Below are positions 1-6,569 of a stretch of DNA of 11,170 bases, in pieces. Numbering within the stretch: position 1 is the first letter of the stretch; the number at the start of each line of letters is the position of its first letter. The position numbers were made by a program, and so were the translations under genes. The stretch comes from JALYGK01 sp036259835. Its GTDB lineage: Bacteria; Actinomycetota; UBA4738. The DNA lies in assembly GCA_036259835.1 (NCBI GenBank), contig DATABA010000033.1:1-11170 (forward strand), read 5' to 3'. Below the pieces are notes generated by a model, which was given only the letters and a program-made list of their open reading frames with translations, was not told the origin of the DNA and made no database searches.

Positions 1-414
1 GACCGACGTGATGCCCAGCACGCCGAAGGAAAATATCGCGAGCCCGACCAGCATTCGTCCGCGATCTTCTCGTGACGTCGAGCGAAACAGGAGGACGGCC
101 CAGTAGCCGAGCACGACCGGAACGGCATGTCCCACAGGACCGAATGAGGCCTTGACGCCGACCTCGAGCAGGCGTCCGAACAGCCCGCCGGCGTCGAACC
201 ACAACGCCAGCGCCGACAACGCGGCCAGAACCAGGAGGGCGATCCCCAGGGCATCCAACGACCGCGGCGAGAGGTTACGCACGGCGTTCGCCACGGATGA
301 GGAGCGGGGCCCTCGCCCGTTTCCGTTTCCGCGCCGTTTGGCCGAGCCACGCGACGGGGAGCGGCGTGCCTTCCCGCTCCTTCGAGCCCGCGACCGTGAC
401 TTGGTAGCCGGCAT
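1..414 (-). CDS. ftsK: FtsK/SpoIIIE-family DNA translocase, N-terminal membrane part (partial, cut by window edge)
   Basis: The reading frame stays open for 138 codons from an ATG at 414-412 to the window edge, so only the N-terminus is present. Seen: a very basic, Arg/Ser/Gly-rich tail (residues 1-50) followed by hydrophobic segments at about 53-73, 92-110 and 121-138, with short charged loops between. Known: FtsK/SpoIIIE proteins start with a cytoplasmic tail and a multi-pass membrane domain, then a linker and an ATPase motor that pumps chromosomal DNA at the division septum; in many actinobacteria ftsK lies directly downstream of rnj. Inferred: the identity rests on this topology and on the position one base after the rnj stop (TGACATG). 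No motor domain is visible. A GGAGG ribosome binding site inside the end of rnj, about 6 bases upstream, supports the start. It could be another multi-pass membrane protein, but the context makes FtsK the best call. Confidence 0.72.
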   Translation of the reverse strand, partial: MPATKSRSRARRSGKARRSPSRGSAKRRGNGNGRGPRSSSVANAVRNLSPRSLDALGIALLVLAALSALALWFDAGGLFGRLLEVGVKASFGPVGHAVPVVLGYWAVLLFRSTSREDRGRMLVGLAIFSFGVLGITSV

Positions 415-415
415 G

Positions 416-2074
416 TCAGACCTCCACGATCACCGGGACGATGATGGGCTTGCGATTCGTGGCTTCGATGAAGAAGCGACGCAGCGCGGTGCGAATGTGC
501 TGTTTCAGGACCCCCGGGTCGGTCACCCCTTGCGCCGCGGATTCCTTCAGGGAGAGCACCGTCCGGTGGCGCGCCTCCTCCAGGAGCGGCTCAGCCGTCT
601 CCTCGAACACGAACCCCCGGTTGATGACGTCCGGTCCGGCGATGAGCTCTCCGGAGTGGCTATCGACGGTCACGACCACGACCACGATTCCGTCGTCTGC
701 AAGCTTCCGGCGGTCCCTGAGCACGACCGCACCGACATCGCCGATGCCCAGACCATCGACGAACGTCATCCCCGCCGAGACGCGTTCGCCCTTCCGCACC
801 GTCTCCCCCAGCTCCACCGTGTCACCGTCCTCGACGATGATGATGTGGTCCTCCGGGATGCCGACCCCCGCCGCCAGCTTGGCGTGGTGCGCGAGATGCC
901 GGCGCTGGCCGTGAACCGGAATGAACCACCGGGGCCGGATTAGGTTGAGCATGAACTTGAGTTCTTCTGCCGCGGCGTGGCCCGAGACGTGAACGCGCGC
1001 CATCGGCAAGTGGAACACCTCGGCTCCCGTTCGGTACAGACCATCGATCGTGCGATGGATCGACGTCTCGTTCCCCGGGATGATCGAAGACGCAAGGACC
1101 ACCGTGTCACCGTGCTCGAGCCGAACCCATTTGTGCTCGTGGGCTGCCATGAGCGAGAGCGCGGACAGGGGCTCCCCCTGTGAGCCCGTGCAGCACACCA
1201 CAACCTCTCGAGGGTCGAGCTCCTGGAGCGCCTCGATCGGGACGATGGCGTCATCGGGAAGTTCGAGGTAACCGATGCCGCGAGCCGCGTTCACGCTCTG
1301 ATGCATGCTTCGGCCGAGGAACGCAATTTTTCGGCCGGCTCGTTTGGCCGCGCTCGCGACCTGCTGGACGCGGTGGATGTGGCTCGCGAAGCACGCAACG
1401 ACGACCAGCCGTTGCGCGTCGCGAATGATTTCGTAGAGGACGGGGCCAACCTGTCGTTCGCTTCCGGTGGTCCCAGGCTCCTCCGAGTTCGTCGAGTCGG
1501 CCAGGAAGACGTGGACGCCTTTCGCCGCCTCTGTACCGAGTCCCTGGAGGTCGGTGGCCCGGTCGTCTATTGGCGTCGGGTCCAGCTTGAAATCTCCGGA
1601 GTGCAGCAGGGTCCCGGATGGAAGGTCGATCGCCACCGCGACGCCGTCGGGAATCGAATGGGACACGCGATAGCACCGCATGGTGAACGGTCCAGTCCGA
1701 ATCTCCTCGCGCGGGACGATCTCTCGGAGGTCCGCCCGGTCGCGGACGCGGTGCTCTTCGAGTTTCCCGTCGAGGAGCGCAAGGGTGAACTTCGTGCCGT
1801 AAACGGGCAGCTCAAACTCCCTGAGGAGATACGGGAGCGCCCCGACGTGATCCTCGTGGCCGTGGGTCAGGACGAGCGCATGGACGCGATCGCGGTTTTC
1901 GCGAAGGTATTGGAAATCGGGCAGGACCAAGTCGATCCCAGGCATGTCGATCTCGGGGAACGAAAGCCCGGCGTCGATCAGCAGGATCCGGCCGTCCTTC
2001 TCCACGGCGGCCATGTTCCTGCCGATTTCGCCAAGGCCACCAAGGAACACCAGTCGGGGGTCGGGATTGGGCAT
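416..2074 (-). CDS. rnj: Ribonuclease J (metallo-beta-lactamase / beta-CASP RNase)
   Basis: A 552-residue protein of the normal RNase J length. RNase J is a zinc-dependent 5'-to-3' exonuclease and endonuclease of mRNA decay and rRNA maturation in the cytoplasm. Seen: the N-terminal GGLGEIGRN signature (residues 12-20), the metal-binding HGHEDH motif at 71-76, the SHSIPDG metal site at 138-144, GDF at 160-162, DSTN at 193-196, FASHIHR at 229-235, GSQGEP at 297-302 in the beta-CASP part, HVSGHA at 362-367 and PVHG at 386-389. All catalytic motifs look intact, followed by a C-terminal domain of about 100 residues. The ATG at 2074 lacks a Shine-Dalgarno sequence and probably heads a leaderless mRNA (see the promoter entry). 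The gene is divergent from the pduO-type gene and runs into ftsK. It shares the window with pnp, the other main exonuclease gene. Confidence 0.96.
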   Translation of the reverse strand: MPNPDPRLVFLGGLGEIGRNMAAVEKDGRILLIDAGLSFPEIDMPGIDLVLPDFQYLRENRDRVHALVLTHGHEDHVGALPYLLREFELPVYGTKFTLALLDGKLEEHRVRDRADLREIVPREEIRTGPFTMRCYRVSHSIPDGVAVAIDLPSGTLLHSGDFKLDPTPIDDRATDLQGLGTEAAKGVHVFLADSTNSEEPGTTGSERQVGPVLYEIIRDAQRLVVVACFASHIHRVQQVASAAKRAGRKIAFLGRSMHQSVNAARGIGYLELPDDAIVPIEALQELDPREVVVCCTGSQGEPLSALSLMAAHEHKWVRLEHGDTVVLASSIIPGNETSIHRTIDGLYRTGAEVFHLPMARVHVSGHAAAEELKFMLNLIRPRWFIPVHGQRRHLAHHAKLAAGVGIPEDHIIIVEDGDTVELGETVRKGERVSAGMTFVDGLGIGDVGAVVLRDRRKLADDGIVVVVVTVDSHSGELIAGPDVINRGFVFEETAEPLLEEARHRTVLSLKESAAQGVTDPGVLKQHIRTALRRFFIEATNRKPIIVPVIVEV

Positions 2075-2080
2075 TTATTG

Positions 2081-2109
2081 ATTATCGAGCCGAAGGTGGG
2101 GGTGTTCCA
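2081..2109 (-). promoter_or_regulatory. Putative rnj promoter placing transcription start at the ATG (leaderless)
   Basis: On the minus strand the hexamer GATAAT (2086-2081, five of six matches to TATAAT) lies six bases before the rnj ATG. The weak -35 candidate TGGAAC (2109-2104) is 17 bases further upstream. A start six or seven bases after the -10 would fall on the A of the ATG. There is no Shine-Dalgarno-like sequence upstream of this start, which fits a leaderless transcript. The inference rests on motif match and spacing only. Confidence 0.5.
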
Positions 2110-2159
2110 GCGTCTGACGGCTCAACCTGACGGGGCGAACGCCGGGCGGGGGCGGTGGC

Positions 2160-2165
2160 TATCCT
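2160..2165 (+). promoter_or_regulatory. Weak -10 candidate for the cobalamin adenosyltransferase gene
   Basis: TATCCT fits the relaxed actinobacterial TAnnnT -10 pattern and ends nine bases before the GTG start at 2175, so a transcript from here would have almost no leader. No good -35 hexamer is present 16-18 bases upstream. The rest of the divergent gap (2075-2174) is G-rich on the plus strand with nothing else I can support. Confidence 0.25.
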
Positions 2166-2174
2166 TCTCGGGCG

Positions 2175-2723
2175 GTGCGGATCTACACCAAGACGGGCGA
2201 TGACGGGACCACCGGGCTTCTCTACGGAGGTCGCATCTCGAAGGCCGACGCGGCCGCCGAGGCGTACGGCACGGTCGATGAGGCGGTCGCCGCCCTGGGA
2301 CTGGCCCGCGCCTTCGCAACCTCCGCCGACGTCGCTTCCCTGATCCTGAAGCTGCAGCGAGGGCTCTTCGTCCTGGGGGCCGACTTGGCCACGAATCCGG
2401 ACGAACGGCATCGCCTGGAGGCCGGCGTGTCGTTGGTCGACGCCAACATGGTCGCCGAGCTCGAGTCGACCATTGACCGCCTCGTCGATGACCACCCGCT
2501 CCCCCGCGAGTTCATCGTGCCCGGCGCCAACCCGCTGTCGGCAGCGCTGGATGTGGCGCGAGGAACGGTTCGGCGGGCGGAGCGCCGGTCCGTGGAGATG
2601 CGCGACACGGGGAGACCTGTGAACGAACACGCGTTGCGCTACCTCAACCGACTCTCAGACCTGCTGTTCGTGATGGCTAGATGGCAGGCAGGACCGCAGG
2701 AAGAACCGAGCCGCGAACGATAA
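2175..2723 (+). CDS. Cob(I)alamin adenosyltransferase, PduO type (ATP:corrinoid adenosyltransferase)
   Basis: A 182-residue protein that transfers the adenosyl group of ATP to cob(I)alamin to make adenosylcobalamin, the cofactor of B12-dependent mutases, eliminases and class II ribonucleotide reductase. Seen: the N-terminal ATP-binding signature RIYTKTGDDGTTGL right after the start, the G-T-V-D-E segment around residues 32-36, the FIVPGANP stretch followed by the ARGTVRRAERR helix, and NRLSDLLFVMAR near the C-terminus. All are hallmarks of the PduO/MMAB family, and the length is normal. The GTG at 2175 is chosen because the family signature begins at the next residue and no upstream in-frame start is apparent. 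It has no clear ribosome binding site. It is divergent from rnj and is followed after 20 bases by the EthD-domain gene. No B12 riboswitch could be recognised in the 100-base upstream gap. Confidence 0.93.
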   Translation: MRIYTKTGDDGTTGLLYGGRISKADAAAEAYGTVDEAVAALGLARAFATSADVASLILKLQRGLFVLGADLATNPDERHRLEAGVSLVDANMVAELESTIDRLVDDHPLPREFIVPGANPLSAALDVARGTVRRAERRSVEMRDTGRPVNEHALRYLNRLSDLLFVMARWQAGPQEEPSRER

Positions 2724-2743
2724 GGGAGCCCGGGAGGAGACCG

Positions 2744-3061
2744 ATGTTCAGAGTGCACATCTGGCTGCGTAAGAAAGAGGAAATGTCCTCGGAGGATTTC
2801 CGGCGCTATTGGATGGAGGAACACGCCCCCATCGCTCGGGATGGCTATGCGGGACTCAAGGGCTATGTCGTGAACCTGGTCACCCGGGTCCCGCAGGGGC
2901 AGGAGGCGCCATACGACGGCGTCGCCGAGCTGTGGTGGGACTCTCGCGACGATTTCTCGTCGGATATGAAATCCGAAGCCGCCGCCAGGGCGACCGAGGA
3001 TCTCAAGGGGTTTACCAGTGCTTTTGGCCTTCTGTTCGTCGAACAGGCGAAAGTGAAGTAG
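2744..3061 (+). CDS. EthD-domain protein (dimeric alpha/beta-barrel fold)
   Basis: A 105-residue protein starting at an ATG with a strong GGGAGGAGA ribosome binding site (2732-2740) just upstream; that site decides the start over an in-frame ATG at 2681 that lies inside the preceding gene. Seen: an N-terminal strand (FRVHIWLRKK), then the F-R-R-Y-W-x(3)-HAPI block (residues about 21-32) typical of EthD/YCII-like ferredoxin-fold proteins, and a W-W-D-S-R-D-D-F segment before the C-terminal helix. Known: EthD-like proteins are small dimeric barrels first found next to ether-degrading P450 genes; most have no defined biochemical role. The 20-base gap to the adenosyltransferase gene suggests co-transcription, but no functional link is known to me. 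The exact function cannot be given. Confidence 0.82.
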   Translation: MFRVHIWLRKKEEMSSEDFRRYWMEEHAPIARDGYAGLKGYVVNLVTRVPQGQEAPYDGVAELWWDSRDDFSSDMKSEAAARATEDLKGFTSAFGLLFVEQAKVK

Positions 3062-3126
3062 CCGACGCCGCCCTGACCGGCGTGTGCCGTGGGGGTCAGC
3101 GCCACCACCGCGGCGGTCGGCGGTCC

Positions 3127-3522
3127 ATGCGGTGCATACACGGGCTCCGGGCTCGTTTCTGTATCCAATCCGTCCGCGGCATCAAGGTTCCGTTCGTGCG
3201 CGGACTGACCATCGGTCCCGAAACCTTCGGACCCGAAACCGTGTGGCACTACGGACATGGCCTGGCCATCGGAACCGGCGGGACACCGAGGGCCGGCGCG
3301 GCCCTGATCTGGGGGCCGGATTACTTCGCCTGGGACAGCCCGTCGATCTTCGGTGACTCGGGCAGTCCGGTCCGCATCACGAATCTCAAGGCAGCCGGAG
3401 ACCTGACGCACCTGGTGGTCGACACTCGGTTCGTCCCGGCGTTCGTGGCCGGCACCCGAATCGGCAAGATGCTGCAAATCGCGGGGGGCTGGGCTCTCGT
3501 CAGCAGCCCGCTCTGCGTGTAG
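3127..3522 (+). pseudogene. C-terminal remnant of a trypsin-like (chymotrypsin-fold) secreted serine protease
   Basis: An open frame of 131 codons ends at TAG 3520-3522. Seen: a GDSGSP motif (3352-3369), the classic surround of the catalytic Ser in S1-type proteases, preceded by a WHYGHGLAIGTGGTPRAG segment and followed by a Leu/Val-rich C-terminus (ending SSPLCV) like that of actinobacterial trypsin-like proteins. Missing: the N-terminal half with the secretion signal, the TAGHC-type His motif and the catalytic Asp, because the EthD gene occupies that space. The stretch 3127-3180 in this frame is Cys/Arg-rich and unlikely to be native. The +1 frame over 3077-3205 (containing GPCGAYTGSGLVSVSNP) looks more protein-like, so a frameshift near 3180-3230 is possible. 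No convincing ribosome binding site precedes the ATG at 3127. I call it a decayed fragment; a small expressed protein of unknown role is the alternative. Bases 3062-3126 and 3523-3553 hold nothing else I can support. Confidence 0.5.
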
Positions 3523-3553
3523 CGGATAGCGTCGCCGGTTTCGTCGCCGCGAC

Positions 3554-4336
3554 TCAGGAGCCGGGCTGCAGGCCTTCGAAGATGCTTCGCATCGCCCGCT
3601 CCCGAGGCTTGGCAGACGGCCAGGCCTGCACGAAGTACTCGCGGCCAAGAAAGGCGCGAAGCAAGTCATCCGGGAACGCCTGAATCTCGTTCGCCTGGGT
3701 TCGATGGGCCCGTATGCCCTCGATCTTCCGGTCCACGACACTCGAGCAGTCAGTTCGCACCGCGATCGTGTCGTCCGGGACACCTCTCGGCATGAATGGA
3801 TCGTCGGGATTGCCGAGCTCCATTCCTGCTTCGCGACCCAGTCGCCAAAAGAGCTCGAGCTCTGCCTGCGACACGGCGTTGTAGAAGAGGCCCTGAAATC
3901 CTCCTCCCGCCCCCTCGCGCGCCCGGTGGAACGCCTCGGTCGCGACCTCGGAGATCGTCATGTGATCGGCATGCCGGGTGATTCCCTCCGGGCCGAACGT
4001 CACCACCACATCTGGGCGCGCCTGGACAAGCAGTTCGACGACCTTGCTCACGAGGTCTCCACGGGGGACGTCCGCGAGTTTCATGTCGGGATACCGAAGG
4101 AAGTGCACGAGTGGGTCTTTCACCCCGAGCGCCGCGAGCGAGTCCAATTCCTCCTGCTCCCGAACCGCCCCCAGGTCCTCTCGGGTGGCCAACGCAGGGT
4201 CTGCGATCTCCCCCGCATCCCCGCTGGTCGCCACGATGAGCGTGTACTCGGTATCCGGGTTGAGAAGGAGGGTCCCACCAACGCCGAACGTGTCGTCGTC
4301 GGGATGCGCGTAGACCGCCGCGAGACGGTGGCCCAT
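3554..4336 (-). CDS. PIG-L / LmbE family zinc-dependent N-deacetylase
   Basis: A 260-residue protein of the family that removes acetyl groups from N-acetylglucosamine-type substrates, for example MshB (mycothiol synthesis) and Mca (mycothiol conjugates). Seen: the N-terminal metal motif AHPDDD at residues 10-15 (usually AHPDDE; the last position is not a zinc ligand in MshB), the GDAGEI stretch after the second strand, and the G-I-T-R-H-A-D-H segment at 118-125, whose His residues match the distal zinc-ligand region. The length fits LmbE-like members. The start ATG overlaps the dapB stop by one base (TGATG) with no ribosome binding site of its own, so it is probably translated by coupling with dapB as the last gene of the pnp operon. 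The substrate cannot be read from sequence: a mycothiol-pathway or other glycan/metabolite deacetylase is possible. It converges on the protease remnant 31 bases away, with no obvious terminator between. Confidence 0.9.
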   Translation of the reverse strand: MGHRLAAVYAHPDDDTFGVGGTLLLNPDTEYTLIVATSGDAGEIADPALATREDLGAVREQEELDSLAALGVKDPLVHFLRYPDMKLADVPRGDLVSKVVELLVQARPDVVVTFGPEGITRHADHMTISEVATEAFHRAREGAGGGFQGLFYNAVSQAELELFWRLGREAGMELGNPDDPFMPRGVPDDTIAVRTDCSSVVDRKIEGIRAHRTQANEIQAFPDDLLRAFLGREYFVQAWPSAKPRERAMRSIFEGLQPGS

Positions 4337-5145
4337 CAGAGGCCGAGTTGAGGCAGGTCCAGAAGCGGTTCGAGCCCCACGGTCAACCCGCGATGGTGAA
4401 CCACTGACTTGATCGCGAGAAGCACGCCTGGCATGAACGATTCCCGCTGAAGCGAATCATGCCGCACCGTCAGCGTTTGGCCCACTCCACCGAAAATGAC
4501 TTCCTGGTGCGCCACCAATCCAGGCAGTCGTACGGAGTGAATCCGGATGCCGTCGACTTCGCCGCCCCGGACACCCTCCAGGCTCTCGCCGGTAGGACCG
4601 CTCCAGGCCTTCTGTCGCGCCTTCGCCATTCGCTCGGCCGTCGCCAGCGCCGTCCCCGAGGGCGCGTCAGCCTTCCCCTCGTGGTGGAGCTCGATGATCT
4701 CCGCGGCGGGGAAATACCGGGCGGCCAGCGCGGAGAACAGCTGGAGCAGTACGGCACCAATGGCGAAATTGGGCGCAACGATGACATTCGACTCGTGCCC
4801 TTCGGCATCAAGGAGGCGCTCGATTTCCGCCAGCTCGGGTGGTCCGATCCCGGTGGTCCCGACCACCATGTGAATGGCGTGCTCGATGCCCCACCGAACG
4901 TTGTCCATCACCGCGGCCGGCGTGGTGAAGTCGACCACGATTTCGGATTCGGCCTGAAGCAGCGTCTCGCGGTCGTCGGAGATCCGCACGTCGATCTCGG
5001 GGTGACCGATCATGACGCCGAGGTGCTCGCCACCGAACGACGGGTTTACCGCCGCAGCCAGCACCAGCTCCGGGTCTTCAGCGATCGCCCTGCACACCAG
5101 CCGGCCCATTCGGCCGGCCGCCCCGAGGACGCCGACCCGGGTCAC
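4336..5145 (-). CDS. dapB: 4-hydroxy-tetrahydrodipicolinate reductase (dihydrodipicolinate reductase)
   Basis: A 269-residue protein catalysing the NAD(P)H-dependent reduction step to tetrahydrodipicolinate in the diaminopimelate/lysine pathway, which supplies peptidoglycan cross-links. Seen: the nucleotide-binding GAAGRMG loop at residues 8-14, VDFTTPAAV at 71-79, VVGTTG at 94-99, APNFAIG at 124-130, and the substrate-site block E-L-H-H-x-x-K-x-DAPSGTA with HH at 154-155 (the catalytic His pair region) and Lys158. All expected motifs are intact and the length is normal. The start is a GTG that overlaps the stop of the M16 peptidase gene (GTGA), and the end overlaps the next gene by one base. 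No separate ribosome binding site is seen, so translation is likely coupled within the operon. dapA, often nearby, is not in this window. Confidence 0.97.
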   Translation of the reverse strand: MTRVGVLGAAGRMGRLVCRAIAEDPELVLAAAVNPSFGGEHLGVMIGHPEIDVRISDDRETLLQAESEIVVDFTTPAAVMDNVRWGIEHAIHMVVGTTGIGPPELAEIERLLDAEGHESNVIVAPNFAIGAVLLQLFSALAARYFPAAEIIELHHEGKADAPSGTALATAERMAKARQKAWSGPTGESLEGVRGGEVDGIRIHSVRLPGLVAHQEVIFGGVGQTLTVRHDSLQRESFMPGVLLAIKSVVHHRGLTVGLEPLLDLPQLGL

Positions 5146-6569
5146 GCCGGCGTGCTGTCGGGCGGCGAGGTATCGGTCGATCCATCGCCGGAAGGACTGA
5201 GATCGCCGGTGAGCTCGGCGAACGCGTCTTCCTCGAAGGGTCCGATGACCGCGAGCGATGTCGGGCGAGTGAAGTACTCCTTGGCGACGCGCAGGGCGTC
5301 GTCGGCCGTCACCGCGTCCGTTCGCTCGATGACCTCGTCGACGGAGAGGATCTCGCCCTGACTGATCTCGGATCTCCCGATCCTCGACATCCTGCCTCCG
5401 GTGTCTTCCAGGGACAGGACGAAGGAACCTTTCAGGTGTCCCTTCGCCCGCTCGAGCTCGTCGCCGTTCAGGCCACCATCGACGATGTCCTGGACTTGCG
5501 CCCGAATGATGGAGAGCACTTCTCTCGCCTTCGCCGGCGTGGTTCCCGCGTAGACACCGAACAAACCGGTCTCGGCGAACATCGAGTGGTGGCTGTAGAT
5601 CGAATACACCAGGCCGCGCTTCTCCCGAACCTCCTGAAACAGGCGTGAGGACATGCCGCCCCCCAGCGTCGAGTTCACCACGCCGAACGCGAACCGGTCG
5701 GGGTCCCGCCGGGACGGCGCGCTGGTCCCGAACAGGATGTGGGCCTGCTCGGTGCTCCTGTGCCGAACGAGGTTCTTCCCGGAGACGGCGGGAGCATCCC
5801 CGGCCGTCCGGATCTTCGGGGTGAGCGTCGTGGACAGCTTCTCGCCGGTATCCATGTGCTGCTCCAGGAACCCACAGAGCTCATCGTGCTGGAGGTTCCC
5901 CGCCGCCGCGATGACGAAGTGGGGGGGCTCGTACAGGCGGTCGTAGAAGTCCTTGATCTGGTCCCTGGAGACTCCGGTGATGGTTTCCCTGGTCCCCAGG
6001 ACGGGCCGCCCGAGCGGATGACCCTCCCAGACCGTCGCAGCGAACAGATCGTGAATGAGGTCGTCCGGGGCATCGTCCTGGCGGTTGATCTCCTCGACGA
6101 TCACCATGCGCTCGGCTTCGAAGTCGGTCTTGCGCAGAACCGAGTTCTGGAGCATGTCGCTCATGAACTTCACCGCCATGGACAGGTCCTGGTCGCGGAC
6201 GCGGCAGTAGTAGCAGGTGTACTCCTTCGCCGTGAAGGCGTTCAGGTCGCCGCCCACTGCGTCGAACGCTTCGGCGATCTCCCGCGCGCTTCGGCTCTCC
6301 GTCCCCTTGAACAGCAGGTGCTCCAGGAAATGCGAGGCTCCGGCGATTTCGGGCGGCTCGTCCCGGGAACCAACGTCGACCCACACACCGAGCGCCACCG
6401 AGCGCATTTCCGGCATTTCCTCGCTGATGACCCGGAGCCCCGAGGCGTACTCCGTGCGCGAAAGACCCGATTCCGCGGCTCGCCGGGCGGTTTCCTCGCT
6501 GGTCTGCGTGGTCGTGGCGGCCGGAGACGGTCGCGGCGCCCCGTCCGGCCGGTTCCGCGACGGACTCAA
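5142..6569 (-). CDS. M16 family zinc metallopeptidase (pitrilysin / mitochondrial-processing-peptidase-like)
   Basis: A 475-residue protein with two M16-type halves: the N-terminal catalytic half with the inverted zinc motif HFLEH (His80, Glu83, His84) and the downstream Glu of V-I-V-E-E-I (about residue 160) as third ligand, and a C-terminal inactive-type half from about 230 with GGGMSSRLFQEVREKRGL, typical of the substrate-closing half. Known: single-chain bacterial M16B proteins of about 420-450 residues lie just downstream of pnp in many Gram-positive and actinobacterial genomes; their natural substrates are mostly unknown. The first 36 residues are low-complexity Ser/Thr/Pro/Ala, not a signal peptide, and suggest a cytoplasmic enzyme. 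The start codon is TTG, overlapping the pnp stop (TTGA). I see no other plausible start before the conserved core, but a non-standard start without a ribosome binding site leaves some doubt. The C-terminus is also Ser/Pro/Thr-rich. Confidence 0.94.
   Translation of the reverse strand: MSPSRNRPDGAPRPSPAATTTQTSEETARRAAESGLSRTEYASGLRVISEEMPEMRSVALGVWVDVGSRDEPPEIAGASHFLEHLLFKGTESRSAREIAEAFDAVGGDLNAFTAKEYTCYYCRVRDQDLSMAVKFMSDMLQNSVLRKTDFEAERMVIVEEINRQDDAPDDLIHDLFAATVWEGHPLGRPVLGTRETITGVSRDQIKDFYDRLYEPPHFVIAAAGNLQHDELCGFLEQHMDTGEKLSTTLTPKIRTAGDAPAVSGKNLVRHRSTEQAHILFGTSAPSRRDPDRFAFGVVNSTLGGGMSSRLFQEVREKRGLVYSIYSHHSMFAETGLFGVYAGTTPAKAREVLSIIRAQVQDIVDGGLNGDELERAKGHLKGSFVLSLEDTGGRMSRIGRSEISQGEILSVDEVIERTDAVTADDALRVAKEYFTRPTSLAVIGPFEEDAFAELTGDLSPSGDGSTDTSPPDSTPA

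Noticed and set aside
1301..2203. Long plus-strand open frame of 300 codons opposite rnj
   Set aside because: It lies antisense to an intact RNase J gene with all catalytic motifs. Its translation is rich in Arg/Asp/Val with no recognisable domain, as expected for a shadow frame in GC-rich DNA.
3073..3099. Inverted repeat CTGACC/GGTCAG just after the EthD gene as a terminator
   Set aside because: Only six base pairs with a 15-base loop and no T-rich tail; too weak to call.
2809..3126. Upstream extension of the protease-remnant frame into the EthD gene
   Set aside because: It overlaps a well-supported EthD gene in another frame and the translation is low-quality (Arg/Gly-rich). The protease similarity starts only near 3180.
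2863..3783. Minus-strand open frame of 306 codons across the EthD gene, protease remnant and deacetylase end
   Set aside because: It runs opposite the EthD gene and in another frame of the deacetylase gene; composition is Arg/Ser-rich with no motif.
4459..5361. Long plus-strand open frame opposite dapB and the M16 gene
   Set aside because: Antisense to two well-supported genes across their junction; no domain and no ribosome binding site. Treated as a shadow frame.
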